Notes under the pieces: model-generated
Told to the model about the DNA's origin: nothing
Database searches by the model: none
The model's input: the letters and a program-made list of their open reading frames with translations, nothing else
Assembly (NCBI GenBank): GCA_030833185.1
Contig: JAURHQ010000005.1
Span: 1-55,820 of the forward strand
Source: Gammaproteobacteria bacterium
GTDB taxonomy: Bacteria; Pseudomonadota; Gammaproteobacteria; Ga0077536
Direction: 5' to 3'
DNA: 55,820 nucleotides
Part shown: in pieces, positions 22,702 to 31,847 of the stretch
Numbering within the stretch: position 1 is the stretch's first letter
Layout: every line of letters begins with the position of its first letter
Position numbers and translations under genes: made by a program

Positions 22702-25137
22702 TTAAGCCATCTTCGCCGGCACAGCCTCATCGGCCATCGTGAACAGCGCCGGGTCGACGCCTTCGCCCACCAGCAGATCGCGCCGCGCGGCGAATCGCGG
22801 CTTCACCAGCCACACGATCAGCGGCAGCACCACCAGCGACAGCACCATGTTGATGGCCATGATGACGATCAACAGCAGCCCCATGTCGGCGACAAACTTC
22901 AGGCCCGACATGAAATACCACGGCGCGATCCCCAGCCCCATGATAGTGGCCGTAAACAGGATGGCCTTACCGGTCGTGCGCAGCGCGCGCACGATGGCGA
23001 GCGCCCAGTCGCCATCGGCGCTGTGGTATTCCTCGCAAATACGCGACAACAGATAAATGCCGTAATCGATGCCAACGCCAAGCCCGATGGCCGCCACGAT
23101 CAGCGAGTTCACATCCAGCCCCACGCCCAGCAGGTGCATGGCGGCGTAAAGCACTTCATTGGCTAGATTCACGGGTACCAGCAGGATGAGCCCCGCCACC
23201 AGCGAGCGATAGGCCACGCTGCAGGTAATGAGGATGAAGAAGTTCAGCACCAGCACGACCACCCAGTGGTAACGCTCGACCACGTGATTCACCGCCTGTT
23301 GCAGGGGAATCGTGCCGGTGGCTAGCCGGATGGTGAAGCGCTCGTGGTCAGCGCCCACCTGCTCAACTGCCGCGCGGGCGGCTGCCAGCGCCTTGTCGAC
23401 GGTGTCCTGCTTGTTGTCGCGATACCAGAGCGAGACGGTGCCATCCAGCCAGGTCTCATTGACCACATGACCAAAGTTCTTGGCGCTGGTCCCCATGGTC
23501 ACCGCGAACGAAGCGGCGCTAGAGGCCTGGTCGTTGGGGTCGAGGAACATCCACTTGGGACTGCCCCCATTGAACAGACGGTTGCCCTCGCTGACGTAAT
23601 CCGCGAACGACAGCGTCGCGCGCGGCGGGTCTTCGCCAGACTCCATGATGCGCTGTAGCGCCCGCATGGTTTCCTGCATGTCGGACTTTTGGACCATCAG
23701 TTCGAGCGTCTTCCGTTCCTTCGACTCCAACACGATTTCCAGCGTGTTTACCCCAGGGAAATGCGCATTGATCTGGCGCACGGCGGTGTTGAATTCGGAG
23801 TCGTGCCAGAAGAGACCCGAGCCCTCCACCGGATTGCCGATTCGGATCTGGCCGGCGGTGTAGATGGCGAGCACGCTGAATACCAGCACCACGGCCGAGG
23901 TGAGGCGCGCGGTGCGGCCTACCGACAGGCTGGCCACCGCCCCCAGTGTGGCCTGTAGCCGCCGGTGAAAGCCCGACACCTTGCCGCGCCCGGTCAGACG
24001 CTCCACGTTGCGGGGCGGAGGCAAAGTTGCAAGCAACAGTGAAATCAGCACGACCCCGGTCGGGATCAGCCACACGGCCCACATGCCGCAAAAGATGGCG
24101 TGTCGCACCATGGCCGGAATGGGCGCCGCGACGACGATAAAAATGCCGAGGATGTCGGTGATAATGCCGAGGATGCTGGGCGCCATCATCACGCCCATGG
24201 TGATTTCGGCGGCTTTCACCCGGTCACCGACCTGCGCGTAAACCTCGTAGAAGCGCTCCGTGAACTGCACGCAGTGCGAAAATGAGCGCGCGGTCAGCAG
24301 CAAGGGCACGACCATGAGCAGCGGCTCGATCGAGATATCCAGCCACCCCACCAGACCAAACGCCCAAATGCCGGCCGTCGCGCTGGTAATAATGGGCGTG
24401 ATGACGCCAACCACATTGCGCATGTAGAGGATCAGCGCGCCGATCAAGGCGCCAAGCGTCACGGTGAAGATCATCACCATCTGCCATTCGTACTGATACA
24501 CCCAGCCGATAAGCACCGGCTGGCCGGCGAGATAGACGTCGTGATGCTCATCGCGAGCGGCCTTGACCAGCCGCTGCAAGTGCTCGAAGGCCACGCCGTA
24601 ATCCAGCCGATGTTCGATGAAGGTTGCGGTAATCAGCGTCGCGGTATCGTCGCGCGATACCAGAAACACCCGGGCGTTCGGCGCCTTGTCCAGCAAGTTG
24701 CGGAACTTGCTGATTTCTTCTTCATCCCGCGGCGCGTGATCGGTCATCAAAGGCCGCATATCGATGCCGTTGGCGGTCGATTCGCTGTAGCGCGCCTTGC
24801 TGCTCGCCAGCGAGAGAATCATGTCGTGATCGACACCCGGCACCAGATCGATATCGCGCGTGAACTGCCAGATTTTGGCCAGCGTGTCGGCGTGAAAAAG
24901 ATCGCCGTCCTTACGCTTGATCATCACCGCGACCGTCAGCGGGTTACCAAATCCCGGATGGTCCTTGTAGACCTGCACAAACGGGTCATCCGTGGGTAGC
25001 AGGTCAGAAAAAATGGTCTGCAACTGGACCTTGGGGAGTCCTGCGGCAAAGAACGCGGTAATGGCGATGAAGAGCGCCCAGGCGGGCTTGCGGTTGGCCA
25101 GAACCCAGCGAGCAATCCGGTAACGGAGCGAGTACAT
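22702..25137 (-). CDS. RND-superfamily MMPL-type hydrophobe transporter
   Basis: 811-residue inner-membrane protein with the RND/MMPL layout: TM1 near 17-37, a large periplasmic loop, a bundle of TM helices (about 215-400), a second periplasmic loop (about 430-600) and a final helix bundle (about 610-780). The segment GLGVGIDYGIYLLSRI in the second half is the usual sterol-sensing-like TM4 region. The chosen ATG (25137) starts a typical N-terminus (SLRYRIARWVLANRKPAW); the in-frame ATG at 25203 adds an unlikely leader. Proteobacterial members of this group move lipids, hopanoids or other hydrophobic molecules without obligate partner proteins. The downstream P450, 34 bases away, suggests shared handling of one hydrophobic compound. 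Confidence 0.9.
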   Translation of the reverse strand: MYSLRYRIARWVLANRKPAWALFIAITAFFAAGLPKVQLQTIFSDLLPTDDPFVQVYKDHPGFGNPLTVAVMIKRKDGDLFHADTLAKIWQFTRDIDLVPGVDHDMILSLASSKARYSESTANGIDMRPLMTDHAPRDEEEISKFRNLLDKAPNARVFLVSRDDTATLITATFIEHRLDYGVAFEHLQRLVKAARDEHHDVYLAGQPVLIGWVYQYEWQMVMIFTVTLGALIGALILYMRNVVGVITPIITSATAGIWAFGLVGWLDISIEPLLMVVPLLLTARSFSHCVQFTERFYEVYAQVGDRVKAAEITMGVMMAPSILGIITDILGIFIVVAAPIPAMVRHAIFCGMWAVWLIPTGVVLISLLLATLPPPRNVERLTGRGKVSGFHRRLQATLGAVASLSVGRTARLTSAVVLVFSVLAIYTAGQIRIGNPVEGSGLFWHDSEFNTAVRQINAHFPGVNTLEIVLESKERKTLELMVQKSDMQETMRALQRIMESGEDPPRATLSFADYVSEGNRLFNGGSPKWMFLDPNDQASSAASFAVTMGTSAKNFGHVVNETWLDGTVSLWYRDNKQDTVDKALAAARAAVEQVGADHERFTIRLATGTIPLQQAVNHVVERYHWVVVLVLNFFILITCSVAYRSLVAGLILLVPVNLANEVLYAAMHLLGVGLDVNSLIVAAIGLGVGIDYGIYLLSRICEEYHSADGDWALAIVRALRTTGKAILFTATIMGLGIAPWYFMSGLKFVADMGLLLIVIMAINMVLSLVVLPLIVWLVKPRFAARRDLLVGEGVDPALFTMADEAVPAKMA

Positions 25138-25374
25138 CGTCGTTAAACCTGTCTGATAAAAAGATGATTTGAGGGCAGCCACCAACCTGGTGATGCTGCG
25201 CAAAGTACCCCATTCGGGGGCATTCCGGACAGACGTCCCGGGCAGCGACGCGCCTGTCCAAGCAAGACCATGGGCCGTAAACTGCGGGCCTGTCTTTTAC
25301 GGCCCCACGGCCCCGCCGGTTTCACCTTTGATCACTTGCCATCGCTATCCCGCGTCGCGCCTCGGTGCGCCGAT

Positions 25375-26316
25375 ATGAAAAATTCCTTCGCCGCGGGCCT
25401 ACTGGCCGCGTTTCTGGCGGTCGCCCTGTGGGGCGCCCAATTACCCATCGCCAAGGACAGCTTCGCGCACGTCGACCCGTTCAGCTCCACCGCTTTGCGC
25501 TATCTCTTCGCCTTGCTGGTGATAGTGCCCGCGCTGATCTGGCAGGAAGGACGCGGGGCGCTCCGTTACGGGCGGCAATGGAAAACGGCCTGTCTGCTCG
25601 GATTCATCGGCATGGCGGCCTCGCCCTGCCTGGTCTTTCTCGGCATGTCAATGTCGCGCGCCGAATATGCGGTGGTGATCGTCGCGCTGCAGCCTTCGAT
25701 GGCGGCCATTTTGCACTGGATCCTGCAATCCCGACGCCCCTCCGCCTTCACCTTGGCCTGCATTGCGATGGCGCTGGCCGGGGTGGTGCTGGTGGTGACC
25801 AAGGGCGAGTTGGCTTTCCATGAGAGCGCCCGCGAACTGCTCGGTAGTTTTTGCGTCCTGCTGGGCGCACTCGCCTGGGTGATCTACACGATGGGAACCG
25901 GCAAGCTGGCGGGCTGGTCAATATGGCGCGTCACCACGCTGACCATGTTGCCTGGCGGGGTGGCCAACATGCTGCTCGCGGCCGGCCTGATTGCCACCGG
26001 GATCGTGCCGCTACCCACCGCTGAGGCCCTGTGGGCCATCCGCTGGCCGCTGGCCTATCTCAGCTTTGCCGGCGTGTTGGTCTCCATGCTGGCGTGGAAC
26101 TTCGGCAACCAGCGCATCGGCCCTTTGAACGCAACGCTGTTCATCAACTTCATGCCGGTCATGACCTTCGGCTTTCGGAGCCTGCAGGGCTATCAGTTCT
26201 CGCCGATCGAACTGCTCGGCGCGGGATTGGTTGTCGCCGCACTGGTAGCTAACAACGTGTATCTACGCGTGGTTTTTCTGGCGGCGCAGCGCCGCGCCGC
26301 CGTGGCTGCGGGCTAG
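25375..26316 (+). CDS. EamA/DMT-superfamily permease
   Basis: 313-residue inner-membrane protein with about ten hydrophobic helices in two EamA repeats. The first repeat begins AAFLAVALWGAQLPIAK and the second begins near LLGALAWVIYTMGTGK, each with the characteristic W and small-residue signature. DMT permeases export amino acids, nucleosides or other metabolites. The ATG at 25375 puts the first helix directly at the N-terminus; a longer form from 25270 would add a non-membrane leader. The gene is divergent from the RND/P450 operon and convergent, 5 bases apart, with the alpha/beta hydrolase. Cargo is unknown. Confidence 0.88.
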   Translation: MKNSFAAGLLAAFLAVALWGAQLPIAKDSFAHVDPFSSTALRYLFALLVIVPALIWQEGRGALRYGRQWKTACLLGFIGMAASPCLVFLGMSMSRAEYAVVIVALQPSMAAILHWILQSRRPSAFTLACIAMALAGVVLVVTKGELAFHESARELLGSFCVLLGALAWVIYTMGTGKLAGWSIWRVTTLTMLPGGVANMLLAAGLIATGIVPLPTAEALWAIRWPLAYLSFAGVLVSMLAWNFGNQRIGPLNATLFINFMPVMTFGFRSLQGYQFSPIELLGAGLVVAALVANNVYLRVVFLAAQRRAAVAAG

Positions 26317-26321
26317 ACGAA

Positions 26322-27275
26322 TCAGGGCACGTCTACGACATCGCCCGCCGGCCCTTCATGATGCGGATGGAGATCATGCGCCGGTTTAACCGGGAGCCCT
26401 GCGACCGGCACCGTTCGGCGCAGGAAATCGATCACGGCGCGTCCGAACACATCGTTGCGATCACCGGCCACCATGTGGCCGGCCTCGGTAATATTGACGT
26501 ACTCGCTATGCCTGCAGAGTTCAAGAAACGCAGCCGCGCCTTCTTCGCTGAGCACGTCTGACAGCCCCCCACGCACCAGCAGGGTCGGCAGGGCAAGCGC
26601 GCTGGCGCAGGCTTCGAGTCGGATCAGACGTTTATCCATTTCCCGGCGCAGGGTCATGAAGCGCGGGTCCCAGTGCCAGCGGTATTTGCCGTCCGCCGTG
26701 AGTCGTAAATTCTTCGCCAGACCGGCTAAATCCTTGGGTGGCTTGCGGTGTGGCTGATAGGCCCCAATCGCCTGCGCCACTTCCTCCAGCGAGTTAAAGC
26801 CCTCGGGTCGCTGGTCCATGAAGGCCTGAATTTTCTGCACGCCTTCCGGCTCGATACGGGGTGCGATGTCAACCAGCACCAGCGCAGTGGCATCGACGCG
26901 ATCTTCACCCACCGCGACCAGACTGGTGCCGCCGCCCATGGACGCCCCGACCAGCACCGGCCGGCGTCCGCCGAGCGCTGCGATCACGCAGCGCAGGTCC
27001 TCCACCATGATGTCCTGCCCATACACGCCATCGGGTGCCCAGTCAGAATCACCGTGGCCACGGGCGTCGAAACTCACCGCGTGATAGCCGGCCGCACCCA
27101 GCTGCTCACCCACATTCTTCCACGCATGACGGGTCTGCCCACCCCCATGCTGGAGCAAGACGAGCGGCCCTTGCGGGTCACCCCAACTGTCACCGGCGAT
27201 GCTCACGCCCTGCGCCCCCGACCAACGATGCATGGGGATAGGCGTACCTGGAAGTCTTTCGCCGGCGTTGCTCAT
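26322..27275 (-). CDS. Alpha/beta hydrolase
   Basis: 317-residue alpha/beta-fold hydrolase. HGGG (43-46) forms the oxyanion hole, FDARGHGDSD (69-78) is the conserved loop after strand 4, and GASMGG (110-115) is the nucleophile elbow with Ser112. The catalytic His lies in EAGHMVAGD (near 269), and the acid is probably in the TLLVRGGLSDVL block. The fold and motifs fit esterases, C-C hydrolases or epoxide-hydrolase-like enzymes; no family-specific feature narrows this. It is downstream of the Nudix/SDR operon, separated by 251 bases, so cotranscription is uncertain. Confidence 0.87.
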   Translation of the reverse strand: MSNAGERLPGTPIPMHRWSGAQGVSIAGDSWGDPQGPLVLLQHGGGQTRHAWKNVGEQLGAAGYHAVSFDARGHGDSDWAPDGVYGQDIMVEDLRCVIAALGGRRPVLVGASMGGGTSLVAVGEDRVDATALVLVDIAPRIEPEGVQKIQAFMDQRPEGFNSLEEVAQAIGAYQPHRKPPKDLAGLAKNLRLTADGKYRWHWDPRFMTLRREMDKRLIRLEACASALALPTLLVRGGLSDVLSEEGAAAFLELCRHSEYVNITEAGHMVAGDRNDVFGRAVIDFLRRTVPVAGLPVKPAHDLHPHHEGPAGDVVDVP

Positions 27276-27526
27276 GGGGCTTCGATCCTGTTCAGTGCAG
27301 GCTGCATTGTCGGGGCATGGGGAATCGCGTCAAGCGCTGGTCTTTCGCGACTCACCATCAGGGGCTTGGACAGGCGCGATTGACTAGCTCATTGAACACG
27401 GCGTAGCGACCGTCATTTTTACCAACCCGTCCAAAGGCTTTTTTACCGCCGACGCGCTCGCCCAGCTGGGCGGAAGGATGCATTGGCACGCGGGCGGTGG
27501 GCACCCGCGCGAGCAAGGCCGAGGCT
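27276..27526. other. 251-base intergenic gap with a possible 41-codon reading frame
   Basis: This gap between the alpha/beta hydrolase start and the Nudix stop is larger than any other within this set of minus-strand genes. The only open frame of note on the minus strand runs 27483 to 27358 (41 codons, ATG start, Arg/Gly/Asn-rich, beginning MHPSAQLGE). No good ribosome site precedes it and I do not recognise the product, so I list it only as a possibility. No hairpin followed by a T-run was seen. A promoter for the hydrolase probably lies here. Confidence 0.3.
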
Positions 27527-28042
27527 TCAGGCTTTCAGCATTTCAGCCAGCGCAAGGCGCGTGGATTCAAAGGCAATTCGGCCCGGGTCCACCGCCGCAG
27601 GCGCCAGCCAATCGAGCGCGGCCGCTTCGTCGTTAGGCTGGAATTCGGTGGCATCCGCCAGCGTGCAGCCGAAGAACACGTCGACCGTGCTGTAGCGTAC
27701 GCCGTGAAATACATACCGATTGGGAATGGAAAAAAGATAGCGCGGCGCGAGGAGCTTGAATCCGGTTTCCTCAAAGGTTTCGCGCATCACGGCGGCTTCC
27801 AGCGACTCATCGCGCTCGACAAAGCCACCCGGCAAATCAAGCAAGCCGGCGCCGGGCTCGCGGGCGCGCGTAATCCACGCGATTTTGCCGGCGCGCTCGA
27901 TAACGGCCGACACCGCAACCGCCGTGTTATGGAAATACGTATGACCACAACGCGAGCAGCCGTAGAGCTTGTTGTCTACGCTTTCCAACGCATCTACCCC
28001 GCACTGGGGGCAGAAATACCGGCGGTTGCTTGCCGATGTCAT
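27527..28042 (-). CDS. Nudix hydrolase with N-terminal zinc ribbon
   Basis: 171-residue pyrophosphohydrolase. The N-terminus carries a four-Cys zinc ribbon (C11, C14, C29, C32), and the Nudix box is complete (G73, E79, R87-E88, E91-E92, G94), so metal binding and hydrolysis of a nucleoside-diphosphate-linked compound are expected. The ribbon-plus-Nudix layout resembles NADH pyrophosphatase-like proteins but is shorter than NudC. It follows the SDR gene by 11 bases, at the end of the operon that begins with the tyrosine phosphatase. Substrate unknown. A second ribbon-Nudix protein lies at 45.3 kb, but the two differ considerably. Confidence 0.88.
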   Translation of the reverse strand: MTSASNRRYFCPQCGVDALESVDNKLYGCSRCGHTYFHNTAVAVSAVIERAGKIAWITRAREPGAGLLDLPGGFVERDESLEAAVMRETFEETGFKLLAPRYLFSIPNRYVFHGVRYSTVDVFFGCTLADATEFQPNDEAAALDWLAPAAVDPGRIAFESTRLALAEMLKA

Positions 28043-28053
28043 CGCCTTGATGC

Positions 28054-28836
28054 TCAGGCGCGAGCCGTTGAGCCGCCGTCAACGGTGAGTACGGTACCGG
28101 TGCAATAAGAGGCTTCGTCCGAGGCCAGAAACAGGCAGGCATAGGCCACTTCTTCCGGCGTGGCAGGACGCCCCATCGGCGAAATGAGTTTCGGGTTCTC
28201 GGGCGAAAACAGCATGGGGGTCACGCTCTCCACCATCTGGGTTTGCACAAAGCCCGGTGCCACCACGTTGCAGCGAATATGGTCGTCGACGTAGGCGACC
28301 GACATGGAACGCGTGAGATTGATGATGGCGCCTTTGGTGGCCGTGTAGGTGTGGGCATCCGGCGCACCGCCCAGCCCGAAAATACTGGCAACGTTGACGA
28401 TCGATCCCTTGCCCTGCTGCTTCATCTGGCGGATCACGAGGCGCGACACGTAGAACACGCTGTCGAGATTGAGGGCCATCACCTCACGCCATTTGTCGAT
28501 CGGGGTGCTGTGCACCGGATCCATCGAGCCTGCGCTGGTCTCGCGCAGGTTGTAACCCACACCGGCCGCGTTCAGCAGGATGTCAATGCGGCCGTAGGTC
28601 TCAACGCAGCGGTTGACGGCGGCTTCGACCGGGTCGGGTTGCGACAGGTCGGCGCTGAACACGCTGCCTTTGCCGCCGGCCGCAACGGCCTGACGCAGTG
28701 ATTCATCCAGATTGGCCTGCGTGCGCGAGACCCCGAAAACGGTGGCGCCTTCTTTCGCAAACATCACCATGCAAGCCCGGCCAATGCCGGTGCCCGCACC
28801 GGTTACAAAGGCTATTTTTCCATCCAGACGTCCCAT
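28054..28836 (-). CDS. SDR-family NAD(P)-dependent oxidoreductase
   Basis: 260-residue classical short-chain dehydrogenase. The cofactor motif TGAGTGIG (12-19), NAAG (89-92) and the catalytic Ser151, Tyr164 and Lys168 (YTATK) are all in place. The enzyme should interconvert an alcohol and a ketone; the FabG/3-alpha-hydroxysteroid-like layout does not identify the substrate. It is fourth in order from the swivel-domain gene, 49 bases after the 201-residue unknown and 11 bases before the Nudix gene, and is likely part of that operon. This is the only clear redox enzyme of the operon and the best clue that it makes or modifies a small molecule. Confidence 0.9.
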   Translation of the reverse strand: MGRLDGKIAFVTGAGTGIGRACMVMFAKEGATVFGVSRTQANLDESLRQAVAAGGKGSVFSADLSQPDPVEAAVNRCVETYGRIDILLNAAGVGYNLRETSAGSMDPVHSTPIDKWREVMALNLDSVFYVSRLVIRQMKQQGKGSIVNVASIFGLGGAPDAHTYTATKGAIINLTRSMSVAYVDDHIRCNVVAPGFVQTQMVESVTPMLFSPENPKLISPMGRPATPEEVAYACLFLASDEASYCTGTVLTVDGGSTARA

Positions 28837-28885
28837 ACCTGTTCCCCTTCTCGGCTCGTTTACCCTGAAACGAGGCTGTTCGTGA

Positions 28886-29491
28886 TTATTCTTCGCGCTG
28901 GCGTCCCATCAGACGCAGCAGGTCCTCATGTAACTCAAACCAGACGGTGTGATAGCTGTCGCTACGCGCATCGCTGACTGCCGCAGTCTCGCCATTTTCC
29001 GCCTGATCGAGGGCGGCCAGCAGCTTTTCCTGATACACCTTGAGCCGCGGCGCCCCGCCGACCAATGCCTTCAACACCGGCTCGAAGCGTTCATGCAAAT
29101 CGCCGAGGCGGTCGACGATGCGCTGGTCGTAGTCGCGGTCGCTGTGGTCGTTGGGTACGCGTTTACCGCCTAGTTCAAGCGTTTGCCAATCGGTGATGAG
29201 TTGCTTGAGCTCGACATTGATGCGCTCGAAGCGTTCGTAGGCGGCAACAAATGCAGCGTTGGCGCGCAACCCATCACAGAATCGCGAGTATTCGCTGGCC
29301 AGGATCAACTGGCCGGCTGGTGACAGCAGATAACGCCCGTTGGCTTCCAGCACCCGCCCACCGGCGACCGCCGAGGCCAGTAGCTCGGCGGTGCGTGCGA
29401 GCGGGACGCTTGCGATCGCAGCGATGTCTTCGGCAGCGCCGTGCTTGCGAATCGCGATAGCGTGCATGACCAGATGGAGATCGGTATTCAT
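28886..29491 (-). CDS. Unrecognised 201-residue protein with possible winged-helix N-terminus
   Basis: I do not recognise this family. Residues 1-65 look like a small helix-turn-helix/winged-helix unit (helices, then GGRVLEANGRYLLSPAGQLIL, which could be the wing). The rest is helical and rich in Glu, Arg and Leu, with a central DRDYDQRIVDRLGDLHERFEPVL helix and a C-terminal WFELHEDLLRLMGRQREE helix. No catalytic motif, signal peptide or membrane segment was seen. The ATG follows GGAG at 8 bases. It sits 24 bases downstream of the 516-residue unknown and 49 bases upstream of the SDR, in the swivel-domain operon. A regulator or a helical partner protein of the swivel domain are both possible. 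Confidence 0.7.
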   Translation of the reverse strand: MNTDLHLVMHAIAIRKHGAAEDIAAIASVPLARTAELLASAVAGGRVLEANGRYLLSPAGQLILASEYSRFCDGLRANAAFVAAYERFERINVELKQLITDWQTLELGGKRVPNDHSDRDYDQRIVDRLGDLHERFEPVLKALVGGAPRLKVYQEKLLAALDQAENGETAAVSDARSDSYHTVWFELHEDLLRLMGRQREE

Positions 29492-29515
29492 CGGTATAGC
29501 TCCGTCAGGGGTGCG

Positions 29516-31066
29516 TCAGGCCTTGCCCCGACGTGCTTCGATATCGTCACGACGCAAGGCGGCACCGGCATCCTGCAGGGTGCGCGAGTGCCGCTGTTCG
29601 AGCTTGAAAAGCTCATCAGCGCGCGGCGTATGCGCGTGATACTTCACCCAGTCCTGGCAGAGGTAGCGGTAAGCGGGCTGGCAGATTTCAGGAACGAACT
29701 CACGACTACGCTGCATGAACTCCGCCAGCGACAGCACGCCCTGCGTGGTGCGGTAGCGGTCGTTCTTGCGCGGCAAGTTACTGACGCCTGAGCGTAGCGG
29801 CCCCACCGACGGCGTGTAATCGCCGTCATCCAGAATGGAATACGGAATGTAAGAAAGCGATCGGGTGGGAGCATCCGTGTGCTGCATCATGGTGTAGTCG
29901 TGCATCCGCTGGCTTGGCGTGCTGATGTAGCCCACCAGTTCGCCGAGAAACAAATTGCCGTATTCGTCGTTCAGCAAGGGCCGGAAGCGTTCGGCGCGTT
30001 CGTCGATCATCATCCAGTCTTCCATCTCATAACAGCCGGCAATCATGGCGAACTCTTTGATGACGGCGTAGTAGGTCAAGGCGCCAGCATCAAGTTGCTG
30101 GTCGCGGGTCCAGCCCGCCATCTCGCGCCACAGCTTGGCGGTCGCTACCTTGATCCGGTCGGTGAGGTCGAGAAAGGTGGCCGTAAGTTCTTCGACGCTG
30201 CCCATCCCGACCGGGAGGTGTCCTTCCGACAGGGTATCTGCCGTATAGAGGCCGACGCCCACCATATGCTCGGCGCGCATCTCGGGCTCGGATTCAAACG
30301 AGCCCCAGTCGTCGAGCAGGTTGATGTGACAGCCCTCGAGGATCATCGTCACGGTCAGGTTGTTATAGGGGATTTCACCCCCGACGCCATCGAGCCAGGG
30401 CACGCCGGATTCGGACAGTTCAAGGAAGTCCCGCACCAGCATCTCGCGTTTGTCCGAAACTCGATACGGCCCGTGGTTATGCAGCGTCAGGCGGCTCTCA
30501 CAGGACACCAGAAACCCGTACTGCGCGGCGGCGGCCAAAAACGACTGAGCAGCACGGTGCAGCGGATCGCCGTCACGACATTCAAAGGCGTCGGCATGGA
30601 AAACCTGCAAGCGCTGCTCAGGCAGCACCTGCGCGCGATGACCGGCCTGGCGATTGATCAGATTGCCGTTGTTACGATGCCAGGACAGCTGAAAGCGCTT
30701 CCAGAAATCCATGGTGTAGATGAGGTCAAGCACGCCGTCGCTGGGTTTAATAACGCCCCAGTTAATGAGCATCTCGCGCCCCAGCAGGTAGAAGCAGGGC
30801 ATGCACCAGGCCACGATTTTGATGCCTTGATTCCGCGCCCGGTCGCCGATTTCCTCTGCCGACATGTGCTGCTCAATTTTGCGGAGCAGCGCCGGGTAGC
30901 GATACCAACAGTTGAGATACGAGAAAAGGATGTAGGCAGAGACCGGGAAAATCTTTGATTCCTGAACGGTGCGCGTGGCGCAAAGCCAGTAGGTTTCATC
31001 CGCGTTTTGCTGGATGAGGTTGTTGGTTTCCAGTAGCTGGGCGTAGGTCAGGGTCGGCTGAGACAT
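29516..31066 (-). CDS. Unrecognised 516-residue protein of the swivel-domain operon
   Basis: Large soluble protein that I cannot place in a family. It is rich in Trp, Tyr, His and Met, with segments such as WCMPCFYLLGREMLINWG, SWHRNNGNLINRQAGHR, LTLHNHGPYRVSDKREM and TVTMILEGCHINLLDDWG, suggesting an enzyme with a folded, possibly metal- or cofactor-binding core. No ATP-grasp, PEP-binding TIM-barrel or P-loop motif is visible. The ATG at 31066 follows AAGGAAG. It lies 21 bases after the gene for the free-standing phosphohistidine domain, and this close pairing suggests the two proteins act together, for example as catalytic core and mobile phospho-carrier. That is inference only. Confidence 0.75.
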   Translation of the reverse strand: MSQPTLTYAQLLETNNLIQQNADETYWLCATRTVQESKIFPVSAYILFSYLNCWYRYPALLRKIEQHMSAEEIGDRARNQGIKIVAWCMPCFYLLGREMLINWGVIKPSDGVLDLIYTMDFWKRFQLSWHRNNGNLINRQAGHRAQVLPEQRLQVFHADAFECRDGDPLHRAAQSFLAAAAQYGFLVSCESRLTLHNHGPYRVSDKREMLVRDFLELSESGVPWLDGVGGEIPYNNLTVTMILEGCHINLLDDWGSFESEPEMRAEHMVGVGLYTADTLSEGHLPVGMGSVEELTATFLDLTDRIKVATAKLWREMAGWTRDQQLDAGALTYYAVIKEFAMIAGCYEMEDWMMIDERAERFRPLLNDEYGNLFLGELVGYISTPSQRMHDYTMMQHTDAPTRSLSYIPYSILDDGDYTPSVGPLRSGVSNLPRKNDRYRTTQGVLSLAEFMQRSREFVPEICQPAYRYLCQDWVKYHAHTPRADELFKLEQRHSRTLQDAGAALRRDDIEARRGKA

Positions 31067-31087
31067 GCGAGTGCTTCCTTGGAATCT

Positions 31088-31825
31088 TCAGAGCGGCGGC
31101 AGCCGGAACACGCGCGCCGAGACGTCGGCGCCAGTCTGGTAGTCATCGGCGGTCTTGGCGCGGGCGGTGACTTCGAGTTCCAGCCGGTCGCCGTCCTTGA
31201 TCCCGGAAAGTCTGGCGTTCATCAAACAGGGAATCCCGTATTCCCGCGTCAGAATCGCCAAGTGAGAGCGGGTAGTGCCGCCGGCACACAGCACACCGGC
31301 GAACTTCTCCAGCACCGGCGCGGTCAGCGTTCCGCCGGAGTCCTCCACAATAGCGATGGTGTTAGCCGGCACGCCGTGAGTGAGGTATTCCAGCACCTTG
31401 TCGCTGGTGCGGACGTAGCGCGCAATCCCAAGCAGATTGGCTTTGCGCGACACCACATTGTCGCCGACGCCGCGCAGTTCGCGACCTTCGGCATCGGGCG
31501 CGGCAGTGGGCGCAGCCGGGTGCTCAAAGGAGAAGTTTTCCAACTGCAGTCCCGAATCCCGATAGGCCTCCGGACGTTCGGCCGCCGACGACATCGCGGA
31601 AGGCTCAAAGCGGTAGCCGTTTGCCAGCAACTGGGCCTCGATCTTCGCAATGTCTTCCTTGGTAATGCTGTCGTACGCAGGGCCCGCCACGAACGCCTGC
31701 CAGCTGCCGTTGAATTCTGCAAAGCGGCGGCGAACCAGATCTTTCATTGCCGCGTTGTAGGCTTCGACGATCGCGAAAGTCGACTGCCAAGCGTGTTTGT
31801 CGTGGTCGGTATAAAGCGTGCTCAT
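31088..31825 (-). CDS. Free-standing PEP-utiliser mobile (phosphohistidine swivel) domain protein
   Basis: 245 residues. The C-terminal part (about 150-220) matches the swivelling phosphohistidine domain of PEP synthase, PPDK and enzyme I: VLCAGGTTRSHLAILTREYG with His188 as the predicted phospho-carrier, followed by GIPCLMN and a GDRLELEV strand. The N-terminal 150 residues are helical and unfamiliar. A normal PEP synthase also has an ATP-grasp domain and a PEP-binding barrel; neither is fused here nor visible in neighbouring genes. This is therefore a split or re-purposed phosphotransfer module. It sits 22 bases after the tyrosine phosphatase gene and 21 bases before the 516-residue unknown. 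Confidence 0.82.
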   Translation of the reverse strand: MSTLYTDHDKHAWQSTFAIVEAYNAAMKDLVRRRFAEFNGSWQAFVAGPAYDSITKEDIAKIEAQLLANGYRFEPSAMSSAAERPEAYRDSGLQLENFSFEHPAAPTAAPDAEGRELRGVGDNVVSRKANLLGIARYVRTSDKVLEYLTHGVPANTIAIVEDSGGTLTAPVLEKFAGVLCAGGTTRSHLAILTREYGIPCLMNARLSGIKDGDRLELEVTARAKTADDYQTGADVSARVFRLPPL

Positions 31826-31847
31826 GGGTACTTTGCCTCTCTCTCCT

